DNA of 64,000 nt from Limnanthes douglasii subsp. nivea (Eukaryota > Streptophyta > Magnoliopsida > Brassicales > Limnanthaceae): assembly GCA_036936605.1 (NCBI GenBank), contig JAUPFV010000004.1:293674009-293738008 (forward strand), in the 5' to 3' direction. Positions 45,786 to 57,662 of the stretch are shown one piece after another. Made by a program: the position numbers and the translations under genes. Positions within the stretch are counted from its first letter, which is position 1. Each line of letters opens with the position of its first letter. A model generated the notes under the pieces. The model was not told the origin of the DNA and did not search any database. It saw only the letters and a list, made by a program, of their open reading frames with translations.

Positions 45786-47304
45786 CTAAGGCTGAGCCTT
45801 TGAAGACGGCTCAACCTCACTTGTGTTCTTCTTCTTGGGGTCATCATTCTCCTCACCTGGACTCTCCCCGGTGTTCTCTTCTTCATCGGATGAGGATGTA
45901 CTGGAGAAATCAAACCTGTCACCCTCAGCCATTGTATGGAAAGGAAGGTCTGGATACTCTACAAAAGTCCATAAGTCTCCCAGATTCCTCTTCGGAAACT
46001 TCTCGTGAAAAAGCAAGACCATGTCCGACTTCACCTTGGCATACATCTCTTACTGACTGTCTATCACATTGTTGGCATAAACATTAATCTTGGCCTGGTT
46101 TTTTGCCTCTTGCTCCCTTAGCAGATCAGATTTTTCCTCTATAGCCTTAGACACCGAGTCCTCGAGTGCGATCTTGTCATTGGTCAAAGTATGAATAACT
46201 TGGTCCTTGACCCTCATCTCCTCTTTTGAGGAGGTGAGATCTTTCTCCAACCCGGACTACGTTTCCCGGAGGCCTTTGATAGTATCTTCTAGGGCAGCTA
46301 CCTTTGTGACCCAACCCTCCTGGTTCTTCTTCAACTCCTCGTTTTCTCTCTTCAAAACATCAGCGTTTTGGTTGGCAATAAGGAGTTCTCCGGATAATCT
46401 CTCCTTGTCAGAATTAAGGGCGGTAATGATTGCTGACTGACCTCGCACTTGTTTTTCCAGAACCAGCACTGGCTGAACATTACTCAATATAGAGTGAGTT
46501 ATAACATCTCTTTCACTTGAAACGGTGAAAGACTTACCATTGAAGGTAACAGTGTTCGAAGTGCTTGGAGGGAGGTAGGGCCCAGCAAAGTCTTCTCTGG
46601 GGAGGTTTTCAAAGTAGTCACCCAGTCCCTCAAGCCCTGTAATGTCGACACCGTCAATACTGATGTCTCCTCCTCCAACCTCATCAGTTTGAAAGTCACC
46701 AGGGATCTCTTATGCTCTTGCTGGATCAGTAGGGTCAACAGGAGGGAGGGGCTCCGGAGGCAGGAGAGAAAGTTCATCACCCCAGGAGGTCTTTTTCTTC
46801 TTGGCCTTCCTATCATTGCTTTCTGCTCCCCATTTCCTGTCTCTCTTAGGAACCCTTGGAGGTTTTGGAGATCCCGCCTCTTCCCTAGTACTCTCTTGCT
46901 CCACAACTTCTAGAAGAGCAGCATCAATCGGACTTGGAACGGGCCCCTCTTGGTTTATTGGAGCAGTTTCCTCCGCTTTGGCAGGTTTAGCCTCAACCGC
47001 ACTCTTCTTGCCCTTCCCTTTTTGCCTTTCATTTTACTTGGGGCCTTGGCTCGACCAGGCAAGTACAGTGACCCGTCCGGTGCGTGTGTTCTTTTAAGAA
47101 CTACATCCGGAGGGGGTGGAGTGGTAAGTTCTTCCTAGGACAAGTCCCTCTGGCCAGTAGTGTTCCAGAGGTGGGACCTTGCGAGATTGCCTCCGGTAAA
47201 AGCGTTGTGAAAACGATTTCCCCACTTTTCAGCAGCCCAAGTGTTGATCTTAATACAAGTGATCTGCCCGGCCTTTAGGTGATCATTGAAGTCTTTGGGC
47301 AGCA

Positions 47305-47391
47305 CTGTTTAAAAAAAATAGAAACGAGACAAGACAAGTAGTTAAACAAATTAACTAAAAATAAAAATGAGAATGTAAGGTGGGATCTTAC
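47305..47391 (-). other. Probable intron of the antisense gene
   Basis: Minus strand: donor GTAAGATCC at 47391, acceptor TTTTTTTAAACAG ending at 47305, 87 bases, AT-rich (TTTTTATTTTTAGTTAATTTG inside). Joining leaves the frame open into MLPKDFNDHL and on for 56 codons, whereas the unspliced frame ends shortly after the donor. Inferred from sequence only. Confidence 0.7.
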
Positions 47392-48751
47392 TATCACTTT
47401 TCCACCTGTTGGTGAGGAGACTCGGGTTGGCTCCGGCTTTGATCTTCCTCCCATTCTCCCAAGCGCCACTCACAAACAATAAGTGAGTCCTCCAATTTTT
47501 CTCCGACTCGAGCAGGTCATCCACTGCCTTATAGTTATCACCCATGTTGAAGTGATAAAAGGGGATGTGGGGGTTTCTGCAGAGGCTGGCTATAACAGCG
47601 AATTCCTCCATCGGAAGAGGAATTCCGGCGAGTCTGGAAGCCATGATACAGGCCATGAGATTGTACCAGGCATTAGGGCTCAATTGACTTGGGCAGAGCT
47701 TGATGAGGTGGAGATATTTGATTATCTCCGGATCTAAGAGAAACCTTAGTCCCCAGTTAAAAAGTTCAGTAAAGATGACTACTTCACTGAGCTTGCAGTC
47801 CATCGGGGTTTCAGGGTCTATTGGGATCCTTATTTTCACATTCTCCGGAATCCCCCACTTCGTTCGCATCCGAACCAGTTCGGCTGTGTGGATGAAGGCG
47901 TAATTAATTTTTTGCAAAGCAAGTAAATACTTAACACTGATCTTGTGGAAACAAGGTCCAACTTTTCCCTTAAGGATCTCTCGCATATCTGGGTGCCTAA
48001 GGCGTAGTTTTTCTTTGCATTTATCCTTCTTGGCAGCACCAGCATCACTAGTTTGTCCGGAGACTTCGGACTCAAACGGAGCCTCTTCGATAGAATCCTC
48101 CCTTACTTCTTCAATTACCGAGGAGGGGTTTTTGGTTGTTTTTGGGTGAGGGGAGTTAGGAGTTGGTTCAGTCTGACCTCCGGACTTTTGGGCTTCAATG
48201 TTTTCCTGAAATCTGGCCTCCGGCTGGGGCTTAGGTGCGGTGGTTTCTTTTTGAAGGCTTGAGCTAGAGGCCTCCGGTCTGGACAGCTTGTCCTTAGGAA
48301 CTTTAATAGGTGCCTCTGACCCCGTGTTGCTGTCTTTGGCCCCTGGTCTTGAAGGAGTACCTTTTGAAGCCTGCCCTTTCACCAGGCGACCTCTTCTCCG
48401 ATCAACTAGTTTATTGGGAGAGACATCTGCGTCTGACCCCATGGCGATAAATGGGGAAGGCCTCTTGAAACTGGTAACTGCTTGCCCTGGTTCAACAGTG
48501 GGCTCTGATTCTTGAACCGACGAGCCTGAAACAATAGGAGAAAGGTTAGTTTGAAACAATCTTCTCGGTTTAACAATTCTGGTTGAAGAAGAGCCCTGGT
48601 CAGGCTCTGTGTTTGGGATTTCGGGTTTGTCGACAGAGGAAGTAGGTAGGCCTGCAACAATGCGCCTTTCCCGTTCAACTTTTTGTGTCTTTTCTAGCTC
48701 TGATAGATTAAGCCACCCGCCTTTGATTAAAGCGTTCCTAGTTGTGAACAT
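47392..48751 (-). CDS. Antisense gene, exon 1 (453 codons open)
   Basis: The intact first exon holding the disordered N-terminal half and the conserved head domain. It ends NRWKSD plus one base, immediately before GTAAGAT. Codon use is more GC-rich than the surrounding AT-rich DNA and resembles the element's gag. That 453 codons stay open, in an element whose pol has at least four frame breaks and two deletions, is notable. Confidence 0.8.
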
Positions 48752-48850
48752 AAACTCACAACCAAAAAGAAGAATTTGTGTTTGAGAGAGAAAGCTCTCA
48801 GATTTAGCAAAGTAAGTGTGAAGATGATGATAAAACAGTAAAAAAATGCT

Positions 48851-48860
48851 TAATTTATAG
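48851..48860 (-). promoter_or_regulatory. TATA box of the antisense promoter
   Basis: The minus strand reads CTATAAATTA, about 100 bases upstream of the antisense ATG at 48751. The intervening leader is C/T-rich (TCATCATCTTCACAC, GAGCTTTCTCTCTC), as in many plant 5' leaders. This would give the accessory gene its own transcript, independent of the LTR. Confidence 0.6.
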
Positions 48861-48871
48861 TAAACACACAA

Positions 48872-49181
48872 AAAATGCTTTGATACCTAGGAGAATTCAA
48901 AAGGATTGGAATGATTAGGGAACGACACTGATGTCATCTTCATTAAATGAAGATGTTACTTTTTGGAAAAGGTGGGAGCGAAATTCTAGGTAAAAAACGG
49001 CTGAAATAACGAACCAGATAGAGACACGTGTCCTACGAACTCTGACAAGAAACCGTTTAGTTTCAAGAACATTTTTTTAGTCCGGATAAAGCTATTACAC
49101 AGTTCGAAGGACCTGTCCGGATGTAACTGTCACCAGCAACAGACTGTTTTTTAGGTCTTTCCAAAAGGTTTTTGAACACCA
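48872..49181. other. Non-coding DNA between antisense promoter and 3' LTR
   Basis: About 310 bases without a frame. Contains TCCGGA and CGAAGGACCTGTCCGG words shared in style with the LTR. Candidate upstream control region of the antisense gene. Confidence 0.4.
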
Positions 49182-49193
49182 CCTAAAAAAGGG
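49182..49193 (+). other. Polypurine tract
   Basis: CCTAAAAAAGGG, four bases before the 3' LTR start; it primes plus-strand DNA synthesis in LTR elements. Confidence 0.7.
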
Positions 49194-49197
49194 TTAC

Positions 49198-49616
49198 TGA
49201 TGAGTCCGGATTCTGTCACCACGTTTTATGGGAACTGGACAGGGTCAATTCGGACAATGTCCACCTTACCGGACAGGGGCAGTTCGGACACCATAATCCA
49301 TTGAACTATCCGAACAGAACTAAAGTACTTAAAACCTAATCACTTTTTGACTAAGCTGTCTGTTCACTTACTTAGAACTAATGGGTCCTTAAACTCGACC
49401 TGAGTCCATTAAACACGACCCGAAAGCCCATGTGGCCCAAATATAAGGGTATAAATACCAAACCACCAACATTAAATGAGGGTAATGAAAATTAAATACA
49501 ACCAGCCAGCTTAATTCTCCCTCTACATTCTACCCAAACATTAAATACTCACAAAACTCCGTAAAACTCTAAACTAAAATTACAAACTTACCCTCAGACG
49601 AAAATAAACCACACCA
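49198..49616 (+). mobile_element. 3' LTR
   Basis: 419 bases, the same length and ends as the 5' LTR, with about 15 substitutions and no indels by eye. TATAAATA at 49450-49457. Confidence 0.95.
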
Positions 49617-49621
49617 ATCAC
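49617..49621. repeat. Target duplication, right copy (ATCAC)
   Basis: Identical to 40398-40402. Confidence 0.93.
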
Positions 49622-49674
49622 AATTACTTCTTTAGGTTTCACTAAATGGGTAGATGGGAATTGGTGAATCTCAC

Positions 49675-49706
<32 letters not shown>
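49675..49706. repeat. (TA)n microsatellite
   Basis: About 16 TA units with no interruption, then a CATATATAA edge. Confidence 0.9.
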
Positions 49707-49707
<1 letters not shown>

Positions 49708-51840
49708 TATATAATGATTGAATCCTCTGTTGGTTTCTATTTGTTGGATCCTAAAGAGACCGTATAACACTTCAAGGCAGTGTGTTAGTGGATATGGATC
49801 ACCTGATTTTTCTATTGACCATATACCCAAGATATTGGTGCACTGTATATATGAATGCATGCATTTGGTTGAGTTATGTATTTATGAGTAATTGAACTAG
49901 TTATGTTGGGGTGTTTCTTGAAATGAATGAAACATTCTTCGACGAACTCGATTAATTTACCATCGTTTACAATATTTAGGAATTTTTCCTTAAGGGCACG
50001 ATAGAATCCATCAAATCTCCAGTCTCCTTATGATATTTTTAGTATTGGTTGGGATTCCATTTTTATTTTACGGTCAATATATTATTCGGTTTATAAAAAT
50101 TGAGAGCTTTTGCCTTATCATAAAATACTGTGATATTTTTGTTGAGTTTGGTATAGCCATATCAAGTTTTTGGTTTTGTTTTTTCTACATGTTTTAATGT
50201 TTGGACTAAAAGGTTTGGATTTGGACAAGTGTTCAACGAAGTGTTTGGTGTTTTGTACATGGGATACAGTTAGAGGTTTGGTTATGTTAGTAACAAGGGT
50301 GATAAGAAGGATAAATGTTAGGTCCTCTTTGTAGCCCTATGTTAATAACTTGTCTATTTTGATTTGGTATTAAACCTGAGATAGAATATCACCGAAGATC
50401 ATAGACTTTCTCTTCGTATTATCCTCGATTAAGAGACCTATAAATATCATTTACCTCTATGAAACATATGCATGGAATTTTTCAAGTTGTTCTTAGTTGG
50501 GATACATCGATTAGTATATTCCCGAAGGATGTTATTTGGAGTCTGCTTGCAATGTATAATGTAATCTAAATTGATGTAGATCACTTTGCTGCCGATAAAT
50601 GGGTCCCATAATAAATTTTATTGTATTTAGAAAGTCATGGAGAAGACTCGGTATAATATTCGGTCATCTTGACTGACATTGAGCAGGAATAAGTCGATGT
50701 GGTGATCAATATCGATAAATATAGTTTTCTTCAATGATCTATGTGACGAGTTGGGACGCAACCAAGTTTTATTCGGTCTGGGTGCCCCTCATCAATGATA
50801 ACCATAGTTTGACATACTCTGGATTTGATAGTTGGGCTATTGGAACTGACTGTTCCATTGTTAGCCTAAATGCAATAACGTATTGTCATGCTAAACGGTT
50901 ATGAGATTGCCATGGTGGTTCATCTGACACATGTTAGGTTGAACTTGACTATAGATTGGCATGTTGTTTTTTTTCACCATGACGATAATAAAGATGAGTT
51001 TTGTTTCTCTTATCAGATCGAGAGATTCTTGTCTAGGCGGGTGGCCTTTGCATCTACTAGTCGATTCATAATCAGATCGCTCATTTACTATCTTGCTTTT
51101 AGAAATCTGGCATGCGAACGATGAGCTTGTTGGTATTGCCTTAGTAAATTGTTTAATAAATGACGTTGATATGATATCATGAAAGTCAAAATGTCATTAC
51201 CTTCATCTGAATTCTTTGATTGATAGGGTGATGAATGTCTGAACATAACCATTTCTCTATGAGTTGGAGATATGTTTGCTACCATTTTCTGGATTTTAAT
51301 ATCTACTCTAGATGTGAGAGATGAAGATCATTAATTTCTACCTCATCTCTAAGATCGGATCGGTGAAACCTTTGTAACCGGTGCCCCGTCTTCGAGCAAT
51401 GAAGAGAAAAGCATAGTACTGTGTTTGGTGGGATAAGAGAATATTTCGAAAAACCATTATTCAATGAACTTGAAATTCTTACATACAACATCAATCCATC
51501 AATTGATATGTGGTTTTCTGGTTCGGCATTTGGATAGAACAGAAAATGCAATTGAATTCTAAAGAACAAATAGTTTTAGTAAAGAAAACAAATAAGAGAA
51601 CAATGATAATAGTTTGATATTGTAGTTGTGTTCCTTGACGTGAAGTATTTTTTATAATATCCTATACGCGATCTTGGTCTTTAATATATGAATTTAACTT
51701 CTACAAAAATTTCTTTTATTTAGACTAGGTTAAACTCACCAATCATCTAAGCTAAGCTAAAACCACGTGTTATATAATGTTTTTTTTTATCTATTTCGAT
51801 CTTAATAACATATTATATAATGAATATCGTGTTTTTATAT
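49707..51840. other. No element or gene recognised
   Basis: Short frames at 50888-51124 and 51303-51569 lack known motifs. The flank of the Tat insertion does not visibly continue the RT relic seen left of 40398. Confidence 0.45.
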
Positions 51841-51849
51841 GTTTAATCA

Positions 51850-52470
51850 AATCAATTATTTTCGAAAAGAACCGGACCAAATAATGGACCAAACATTAAC
51901 GATTCGGTTTGTTGTTTCCTTCTATAAATTGAGACCGATAAAATCGATAAATCGGTAAAATCAATTTGCAACCAAAGCGATAAAACTGGTAAACCGACAT
52001 AACCGTTACGAAAACGAACTGATAAAACTGACATAACCGAGCGAACTGATGAATATGAAACCGAACAAATAAAAACGATAAATCGGTAGAACCGACGATT
52101 TTCTCTTAATTTAATATATTATATACCAAAATTATTAGGTAAGGATCATTAAAAAAAAAAATCAAAGATCAACTTTTGAAATTTAATTATTATATTTTTT
52201 ATTGAAGTAAAAAAAATTAAAATCAAATTATAATTGAATTTAAATTTTTTTTAAATGGACTAAAACCGTCCGAACCGAAACCGGAACAAATCGAAATCGG
52301 TTTGATTCGAGATTGAACATAATCAGACCGATAATAAACCCCCTAAACTGAACCAAGCTCAAAATTTAACTATCCAATTCAATTTGAAAAACTAAAATAA
52401 AAAATATAATGATTCGATCCGGTTCGGATCTATAAACTTAAGACCCCGACCGGATTTCATCCACACCCAA
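51850..52470. mobile_element. hAT-like relic rich in ACCGAA/AACCGA words
   Basis: Both ends (51870-52105 and 52260-52460) are packed with ACCGAT, AACCGA, GATAAAAC and GGTTCGG words, like the sub-terminal zones of the hAT element at 28976-29835, around an AT-rich centre. I found no clean terminal repeats or 8-bp duplication, so the call rests on composition alone. Confidence 0.35.
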
Positions 52471-54333
52471 ACGAAATGTATTATATTGGATTACCAATAA
52501 ACAATACAAATTTAAACACAGATTATAATAATTATTTTATTATTTTTTATTTTTTATTAAATATAACATATAATTGTGTGCATATATTTGTTTACGTAGT
52601 AAACTTTATGATTAAAATCTCATCTACCATTTTTCTCTCCTACCTATATTTGGTTTCAATTAAAACACGTATTGTTCTCATCTACCATTTCTCTTTCCTT
52701 CGTGCGAGTAAAATACGATTAATTTTTTCGGTTTCTCTCTTTTCACGGACTCGAGTCCAAACCGTATTTCAGTCTCCTATTTTTGGAAATCCAACCCGTT
52801 TCTAGAAGCCGTTTTTGGCCGGCGGTTTCGGTGAAGACCGACTACTAAAAATAGCCCAACACTTTGGAAGAACGAAAAACCGATAAAATTGTAAATACAC
52901 AGAACTATTACTGCATAAGTTTAGCTTTAGAGTATTTCGGAAACTCAAATTCACAATTTAGAAATTGCTAAAAAAAATTATTTTTATTTTGTGAAATTGT
53001 TTGTTGTTGTGGATTTAAAAATTATTTGGGGAAGTTGTTTTTTTACGGTTTTGTCCATCACAAAATTCTATATAAAAAAAAAATTACTCCACTATAATTT
53101 GGATTTTTTTTACAATTTCTCTATTTTTTTTTGTACTTTCTCTTTCTTAATATAATTTGTTTTTCACAAAAAAAACTAAAAAATTAACACTATCATTATT
53201 AATTAAAATATTACTCTTTACCTTCAAAACCATCTAATCATATATCCTAAAACTTAATAACTTATTTGCAAAAAAAATATATATTTATATCTTAGTTATC
53301 ATAAAGTTTTTCAAATCATAATTGTATTTTGTTTTACTGTAAATTGATATTGTTTTTAGTTAGTATTAATTTTTAGTGAGTGATAACCTACTAATTTTAA
53401 AAAAAAAAAACAAAATTGATATTAGTTTGTCATGTTATGGCGGACACAATGGTGTTGACGGCGGAAATAGCAACTTAAGCGTCATTGCCACCATACAATG
53501 ACGTCAACACCATCGTGTTCGCCATAACATGAAGTCAAGATCATTGTGTCGACCACTCTCATGGCGGAAAGTATCATCTTTTCTTCGATAGGATAATGAC
53601 GAAGAACACCACCACCATCGTCGGACAGAATTGAATATTTTTAATATTTTTCTAAATTAATTTTTTAAAAAATACAGAAAGATATAAGTTTCATATCCAT
53701 GTTGGTCGGTAAAAGAAACAAATTTTATTACTATTTCGGACGTGATTTTTAATTTTATAAAATTAAAAAAATAAAATTAGGCTATTACCACAGCTATTAA
53801 ATTACATATGCATCTTGACACGATGATTTAGGCTTATCCAAGTGGGCACAAGGTATGATCGAAGTAAATGATTCTAAGCACTAACCTCATCCAAATCTAT
53901 ATTTATTTATAAGTAAAGAGAATCTAAAGCAACTTTATGTTTTATAATTCACTCATGAATAGCGTTCATATACAGGCAGACAGCCTTCTGGTTTTAGGCT
54001 TTCAATCATCATAATCTTTCTTTTAATTAACAAAACAACTCTAATCCACGAAATAACACTCTGCTGTTATGGAATGATACCTCTAGTTATGATGTTCGGG
54101 GATTTTGTGACATTAAAACCGATCTTAGCTCATAGGCTTGTATATTTTTATCATTTAGGATATTTATTTTTTTATATTTTGAAACATTAAATAAATTAAA
54201 GTAGTGTTATACAAAATCATTGGATATATATATATATATTAACATATATTAACATAAAAACAATCTACCATGAAAATAAAAGTTAACTTAGAAGTACAAA
54301 AATAGTGTCCAAAGCTGTTATAAATACATTAAA
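52471..54333. other. AT-rich DNA, one strong hairpin
   Basis: Nothing coding. A GC-richer island at 53430-53625 holds the hairpin listed separately. Confidence 0.5.
53431..53531. repeat. 30-bp inverted repeat with 41-base loop
   Basis: 53431-53460 (CATGTTATGGCGGACACAAT...) pairs with 53502-53531 at 28 of 30 positions. It is the only GC-rich patch in about 2 kb of AT-rich DNA. It could be the fold-back of a small MITE or a small-RNA precursor. Confidence 0.75.
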
Positions 54334-54652
54334 GGGTAAAAAATATGGTAGGTCCTCCATGTTTGTCAATTGTGTCACTTTAGTTCTTTTCTTTTATTTT
54401 TGTGTAAACCGGTCCTCTATGTTTTAAAAACGTAACAAACAACTCCTTTTCTATAATAAAAAGGTCCTTCATGTTTGTAATAAACAGGTCCCTCACGTTT
54501 TCAATTTGTAATAAACAGGTCCTTCACATTTTCAGAAAAAGATCTTTTTGTTACGTTTTTAAAACATAAGGGACCAGTTTATTACAGAGACAAAGAATAG
54601 GGATTGATGTGTTACAAGTGGCAAACATGGGGACCTACGGTGTTTTTTACCC
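54334..54652. mobile_element. MITE with ~105-bp terminal inverted repeats
   Basis: A 319-bp fold-back element with ends GGGTAAAAAATATGG and (complement) GGGTAAAAAACACCG. Arms share GTAGGTCC, CCATGTTTG and TTATGTTTTAAAAACGTAAC over about 105 bases. The centre repeats GGTCC(C/T)TCA(C/T)(G/A)TTT and AATAAACAGGTCC. The ends and the GGTCC...CATGTTTG words resemble those of the 1,429-bp Mutator-like element, so it may be a distant relative. No target duplication is evident. Confidence 0.8.
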
Positions 54653-54959
54653 TACTCGTAGATCTAGTTGAGAATCCTAAAAATATGATGATACAACATG
54701 GTTTAAATAAGAAACAAAATTTACGATATATGGCGTAGTCAATAACCATAACAAACGACTAGTTCTAAACTCCAGATTTTACAAAACAACATTCACGTTT
54801 TCGTCAAAACCAAACACTTATTTCAACCTATTTTCAACGGAATCCTTCATCACAAACTCTCATGTTTGTTGATGTGGAGGATTTTTTGTTGTTTTGGATC
54901 AATCAAAGTAATTTAGGACCAAAAGAGGATATAAATGATAATAATGATGGTTTTCTAGT
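54653..54959. other. Spacer before the LINE
   Basis: About 300 bases without recognised content. The exact LINE 5' end is not visible; composition shifts near 54960-55000. Confidence 0.4.
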
Positions 54960-55616
54960 CATGTTTCTGCTCATTCTTCCTCTCTGTTCTAAATTAGAGA
55001 CTGTTATCACCCATTGGGGCAGTTTTTACAAGGCCAGAAACCCTTCGATCATCACTCCGCCCAGAAATCAGAGATTAGAACCCCTCTGCTTTCAATGCGA
55101 GACAAAAATTTGAGGACTACGCATACGCGCCGTCTCTCATGCACATATCCTTATGGTCTCTCTCGAATTCCATCCATTTTGGCAGCCATTTCTCGGGAGA
55201 GACCCTTTTAGCAGTTTCCCTTGGCATCCGCAACTGCCCATTGCTTTGGCAGCTACATGTTTTTTGCTCATAGACGATTAGGGACTCACTTCATTGGAAG
55301 TGGAAAAGAACCCACAATGTAACGATATAAACTACCCTTCTCTCATTGGCCAAAGGGTTAATTCCTTTTGTAGCATGCGCTCTCTCTCCACTTCTCCCAA
55401 TGGCGGTATTAGGCATTAATGCACACTCTCTCCTCTTTAATGTCCTTAGATTTATTGCACGGTAACTCTTCATCTACCTACAACAAACCCTACTTTATCA
55501 ACATTTTGCTTTCTTTGAAACCATATAAGAAGACTCTCCGACTCTCCCAGACGAGCCACCATCTCTTTAGCTACCATCTCTCTGTCTCACTCCATAATCA
55601 TGATCTACCAGAAACC

Positions 55617-57340
55617 ATGGTTGAAACTCGAACATCCAAATCCTAAAAGCAAAGCTCATCTTCACGTCGCTCTAATAGGAAAATCATAACTAAGTTTAAT
55701 GAGAAAAAACCCTCATAAAACCAAGACAAAATACCCAGGACTTGTAGCCCTAACACCACTCTTTTGCTCGAGACAAGATCTTCTTCTCCGTCGTCCAGTT
55801 TGCCACCTAACTCCTCATGTATGCTCGGTCTCCCTCTATTTGTCTACTGTTCTCCGCATGTTACCAGCTCCATCTACCTCTCGGCTGCAAGCCAACAAAA
55901 CCTTGATGAGATTTCCAAAGGATATTGAGTCATCGCAACTATCGATATCCCCACGTTGGCCAGACCTAACATGCAGATATTTTCTAACAAAGAGGATCCT
56001 TCAGAGATAGAACCTTATATCTCAGCTTCAAAGGAGGAGCAACTTCAGGTAATCCTTGACGGAAACGAACATCTCCTCCGTGCATTGAGCTCTATGGAAA
56101 CCCTAGTTTTCTCGCTGGAAATCTCACCGAGATTCATTTCTAAGCAGGCTTTACTGCATGGAAGCAATTTTGCAGTCATTCCCTGACTTGCTGATAGCCC
56201 TCCAGTCCCAATATCCCAATCGTTGCATGGTAACACTGAGCCCTTAAATATTTTCCTTGTTCATGTCTCTTCTCCAACCACTACCGCCAATATCCCAGTA
56301 GCATGCAATTCTCATCTTTTAAATTTAAAAAGTAGCCAAGCCGCTTTGCATGTTTCCTCCATGCAAATTGATAACTATTTTAACCCTATCCCTATGAATT
56401 TGGATGACCGACAAAATCCTACCTTCATGCAAACTCATAACCAAACCCCTCAACCTCCTTTACAAAATTTCTAGCCTCATCCCAAACAGTCTAAGAAAAT
56501 CTCAGCCTCTAACCTCTGTCTCCAGCAGGTACATTTTTAATCTCGTCCCCTCTCTCCAGTCATCCCGCCCTCCTTAGGAGTTGCTTCATACAAACATTTT
56601 TACTACCGCTGTCGAGACCCTCCAAAACTCCTCCCTCCGATTAGTGAACTCCCAAACCCTCCCTCAAGCTCAGCCAACTTTTTCTACCGTAATACACACA
56701 TCTGGCCCTATCCCTACTCCCACCCATAGCCTAAACCCAATCCCGTCCGCGCCCTCTATCCTGAATCGTTTCCGGGAAAAAACAGCAATGGTTTCGCTAT
56801 TTTTCGAGCCTTTAAGGCTCACCATGCGTTTGGCGTTCGCTCGGACTCTTCGCCTCAGAAACCCGTACGAAGGAAAAATGGCCAAATGGTTCTTTAGTAG
56901 CCACCCAATTGTTTTTTAAAGAGATGGGAGCCCATGGAGACTTTGGAAAAAGAAGCGCTCAAGGTCATCCCCTTGTGGGTCAAATTTTATGGTATGCCCC
57001 GCGAGCTTTGGTCGAAGAAGGGCTTAGCATTCTCGGATTCTACCTTGGAACCCTAATATAGGAGGATAGTCATGCCGCAAGCCGTTCAAGACTAAACTAA
57101 GTAAGGATTTGCATCATCATGCAAGCCTCAGTCAAATTCTCGTGATCCATTACCATCAGTTTCCTTGAAAAGAGCATGTCATTCATGTGTAATTTCAAAG
57201 CCGCCCCACCATATGCTCGCGCTTCTCCTCCTTTGGACATGTTGTCGCGACTTGCTTGCAAACCATAGAATCCTTCTAAGAGAACCCCCATCAAGGAAGA
57301 CCAGGAAAATAACTTATGATCAAAACTAAAACCCATGTTG
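55617..57340 (+). pseudogene. LINE ORF1 (gag-like, DUF4283)
   Basis: ATG at 55617 (MVETRTSKS). The N-terminal kilobase is serine/proline/threonine-rich with a few stops. The diagnostic part is at about 56945-57015: KEALKVIPLWVKFYGMPREL then WSKKGLAF, the PLWVxxxGLPxELWS motif of DUF4283. It normally binds LINE RNA. The CCHC knuckle expected after it is not readable. Confidence 0.7.
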
Positions 57341-57367
57341 TCGCCCTCTCCGATTCGAGTGATAGTG

Positions 57368-57385
57368 ACTTTGCCCCCCCCCCCT
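57368..57385 (+). repeat. Poly-C run
   Basis: Eleven C, one T, five C inside the LINE between the two ORFs. Length is prone to replication slippage and sequencing error. Confidence 0.85.
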
Positions 57386-57662
57386 CCCCCACCAAGCTAC
57401 GATAACCTGCACCCTATGACCATTAGATCGGGCTGAACAAAAAGCCTTGTGATTGTCAGCAATAGCTCTGCAGCTGGTCAGATTAGATTATACATAATAA
57501 AAGAGAACTATCTTCCACTGAAATCACCTCGCCCAAAATGCAAACCGGCAAGAACTCTCTAACGGTAAGAAAAAATATATTTGGGGACTCCCCTATGATG
57601 TATTAGTTAATTTTTTTGAACTTTAAATAAATCAATTTTTTTAAATATATGTGTTTTACTAG

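Larger units (their letters stand above)
45786..48751 (-). pseudogene. Antisense accessory gene of the Tat element
   Basis: Starts at the ATG at 48751 (MFTTRNALIKGGW); a longer upstream frame exists, but this start follows a TATA box and CT-rich leader. Residues 50-250: proline-, serine-, lysine-rich, likely disordered. Residues ~300-450: conserved head (IPIDPETPMDCKLSEVVIF, LCPSQLSPNAWYNLMACIMA, FYHFNMG, NWRTHLLFVSG), similar to the 'putative gypsy type transposon' family (PF04195). After an intron it continues with MLPKDFNDHLKAGQ and WAAEKWGNRF, then a basic KKGKKG patch, an acidic block, a coiled coil (46487-46060) and an acidic tail. A TAG at 47135-47137, a frameshift near 47015 and stops at 46710, 46257 and 46050 mark decay. 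The function of the family is unknown. Confidence 0.85.
40403..49616 (+). mobile_element. Complete-ended Tat-type gypsy retrotransposon
   Basis: A 9,214-bp element. It has 419-bp LTRs with TG...CA ends, a perfect ATCAC duplication, a primer site, gag, a decayed pol, a 3.9-kb 3' region with a convergent antisense gene, and a purine tract. The LTRs differ at about 15 of 419 sites by eye (~3.6%). With an assumed grass-type rate of 1.3e-8 per site per year this would be roughly 1.4 million years, but the rate for this species is unknown. Gag with CHHC knuckle, gypsy pol order and an antisense 3' ORF place it in the Tat lineage. Pol lacks the RT core, so it needed help to move or decayed later. 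Confidence 0.95.

Noticed and set aside
45800..48515. Many plus-strand frames in the Tat 3' region
   Set aside because: They are shadows of the antisense gene, which has the conserved motifs and coiled coil.
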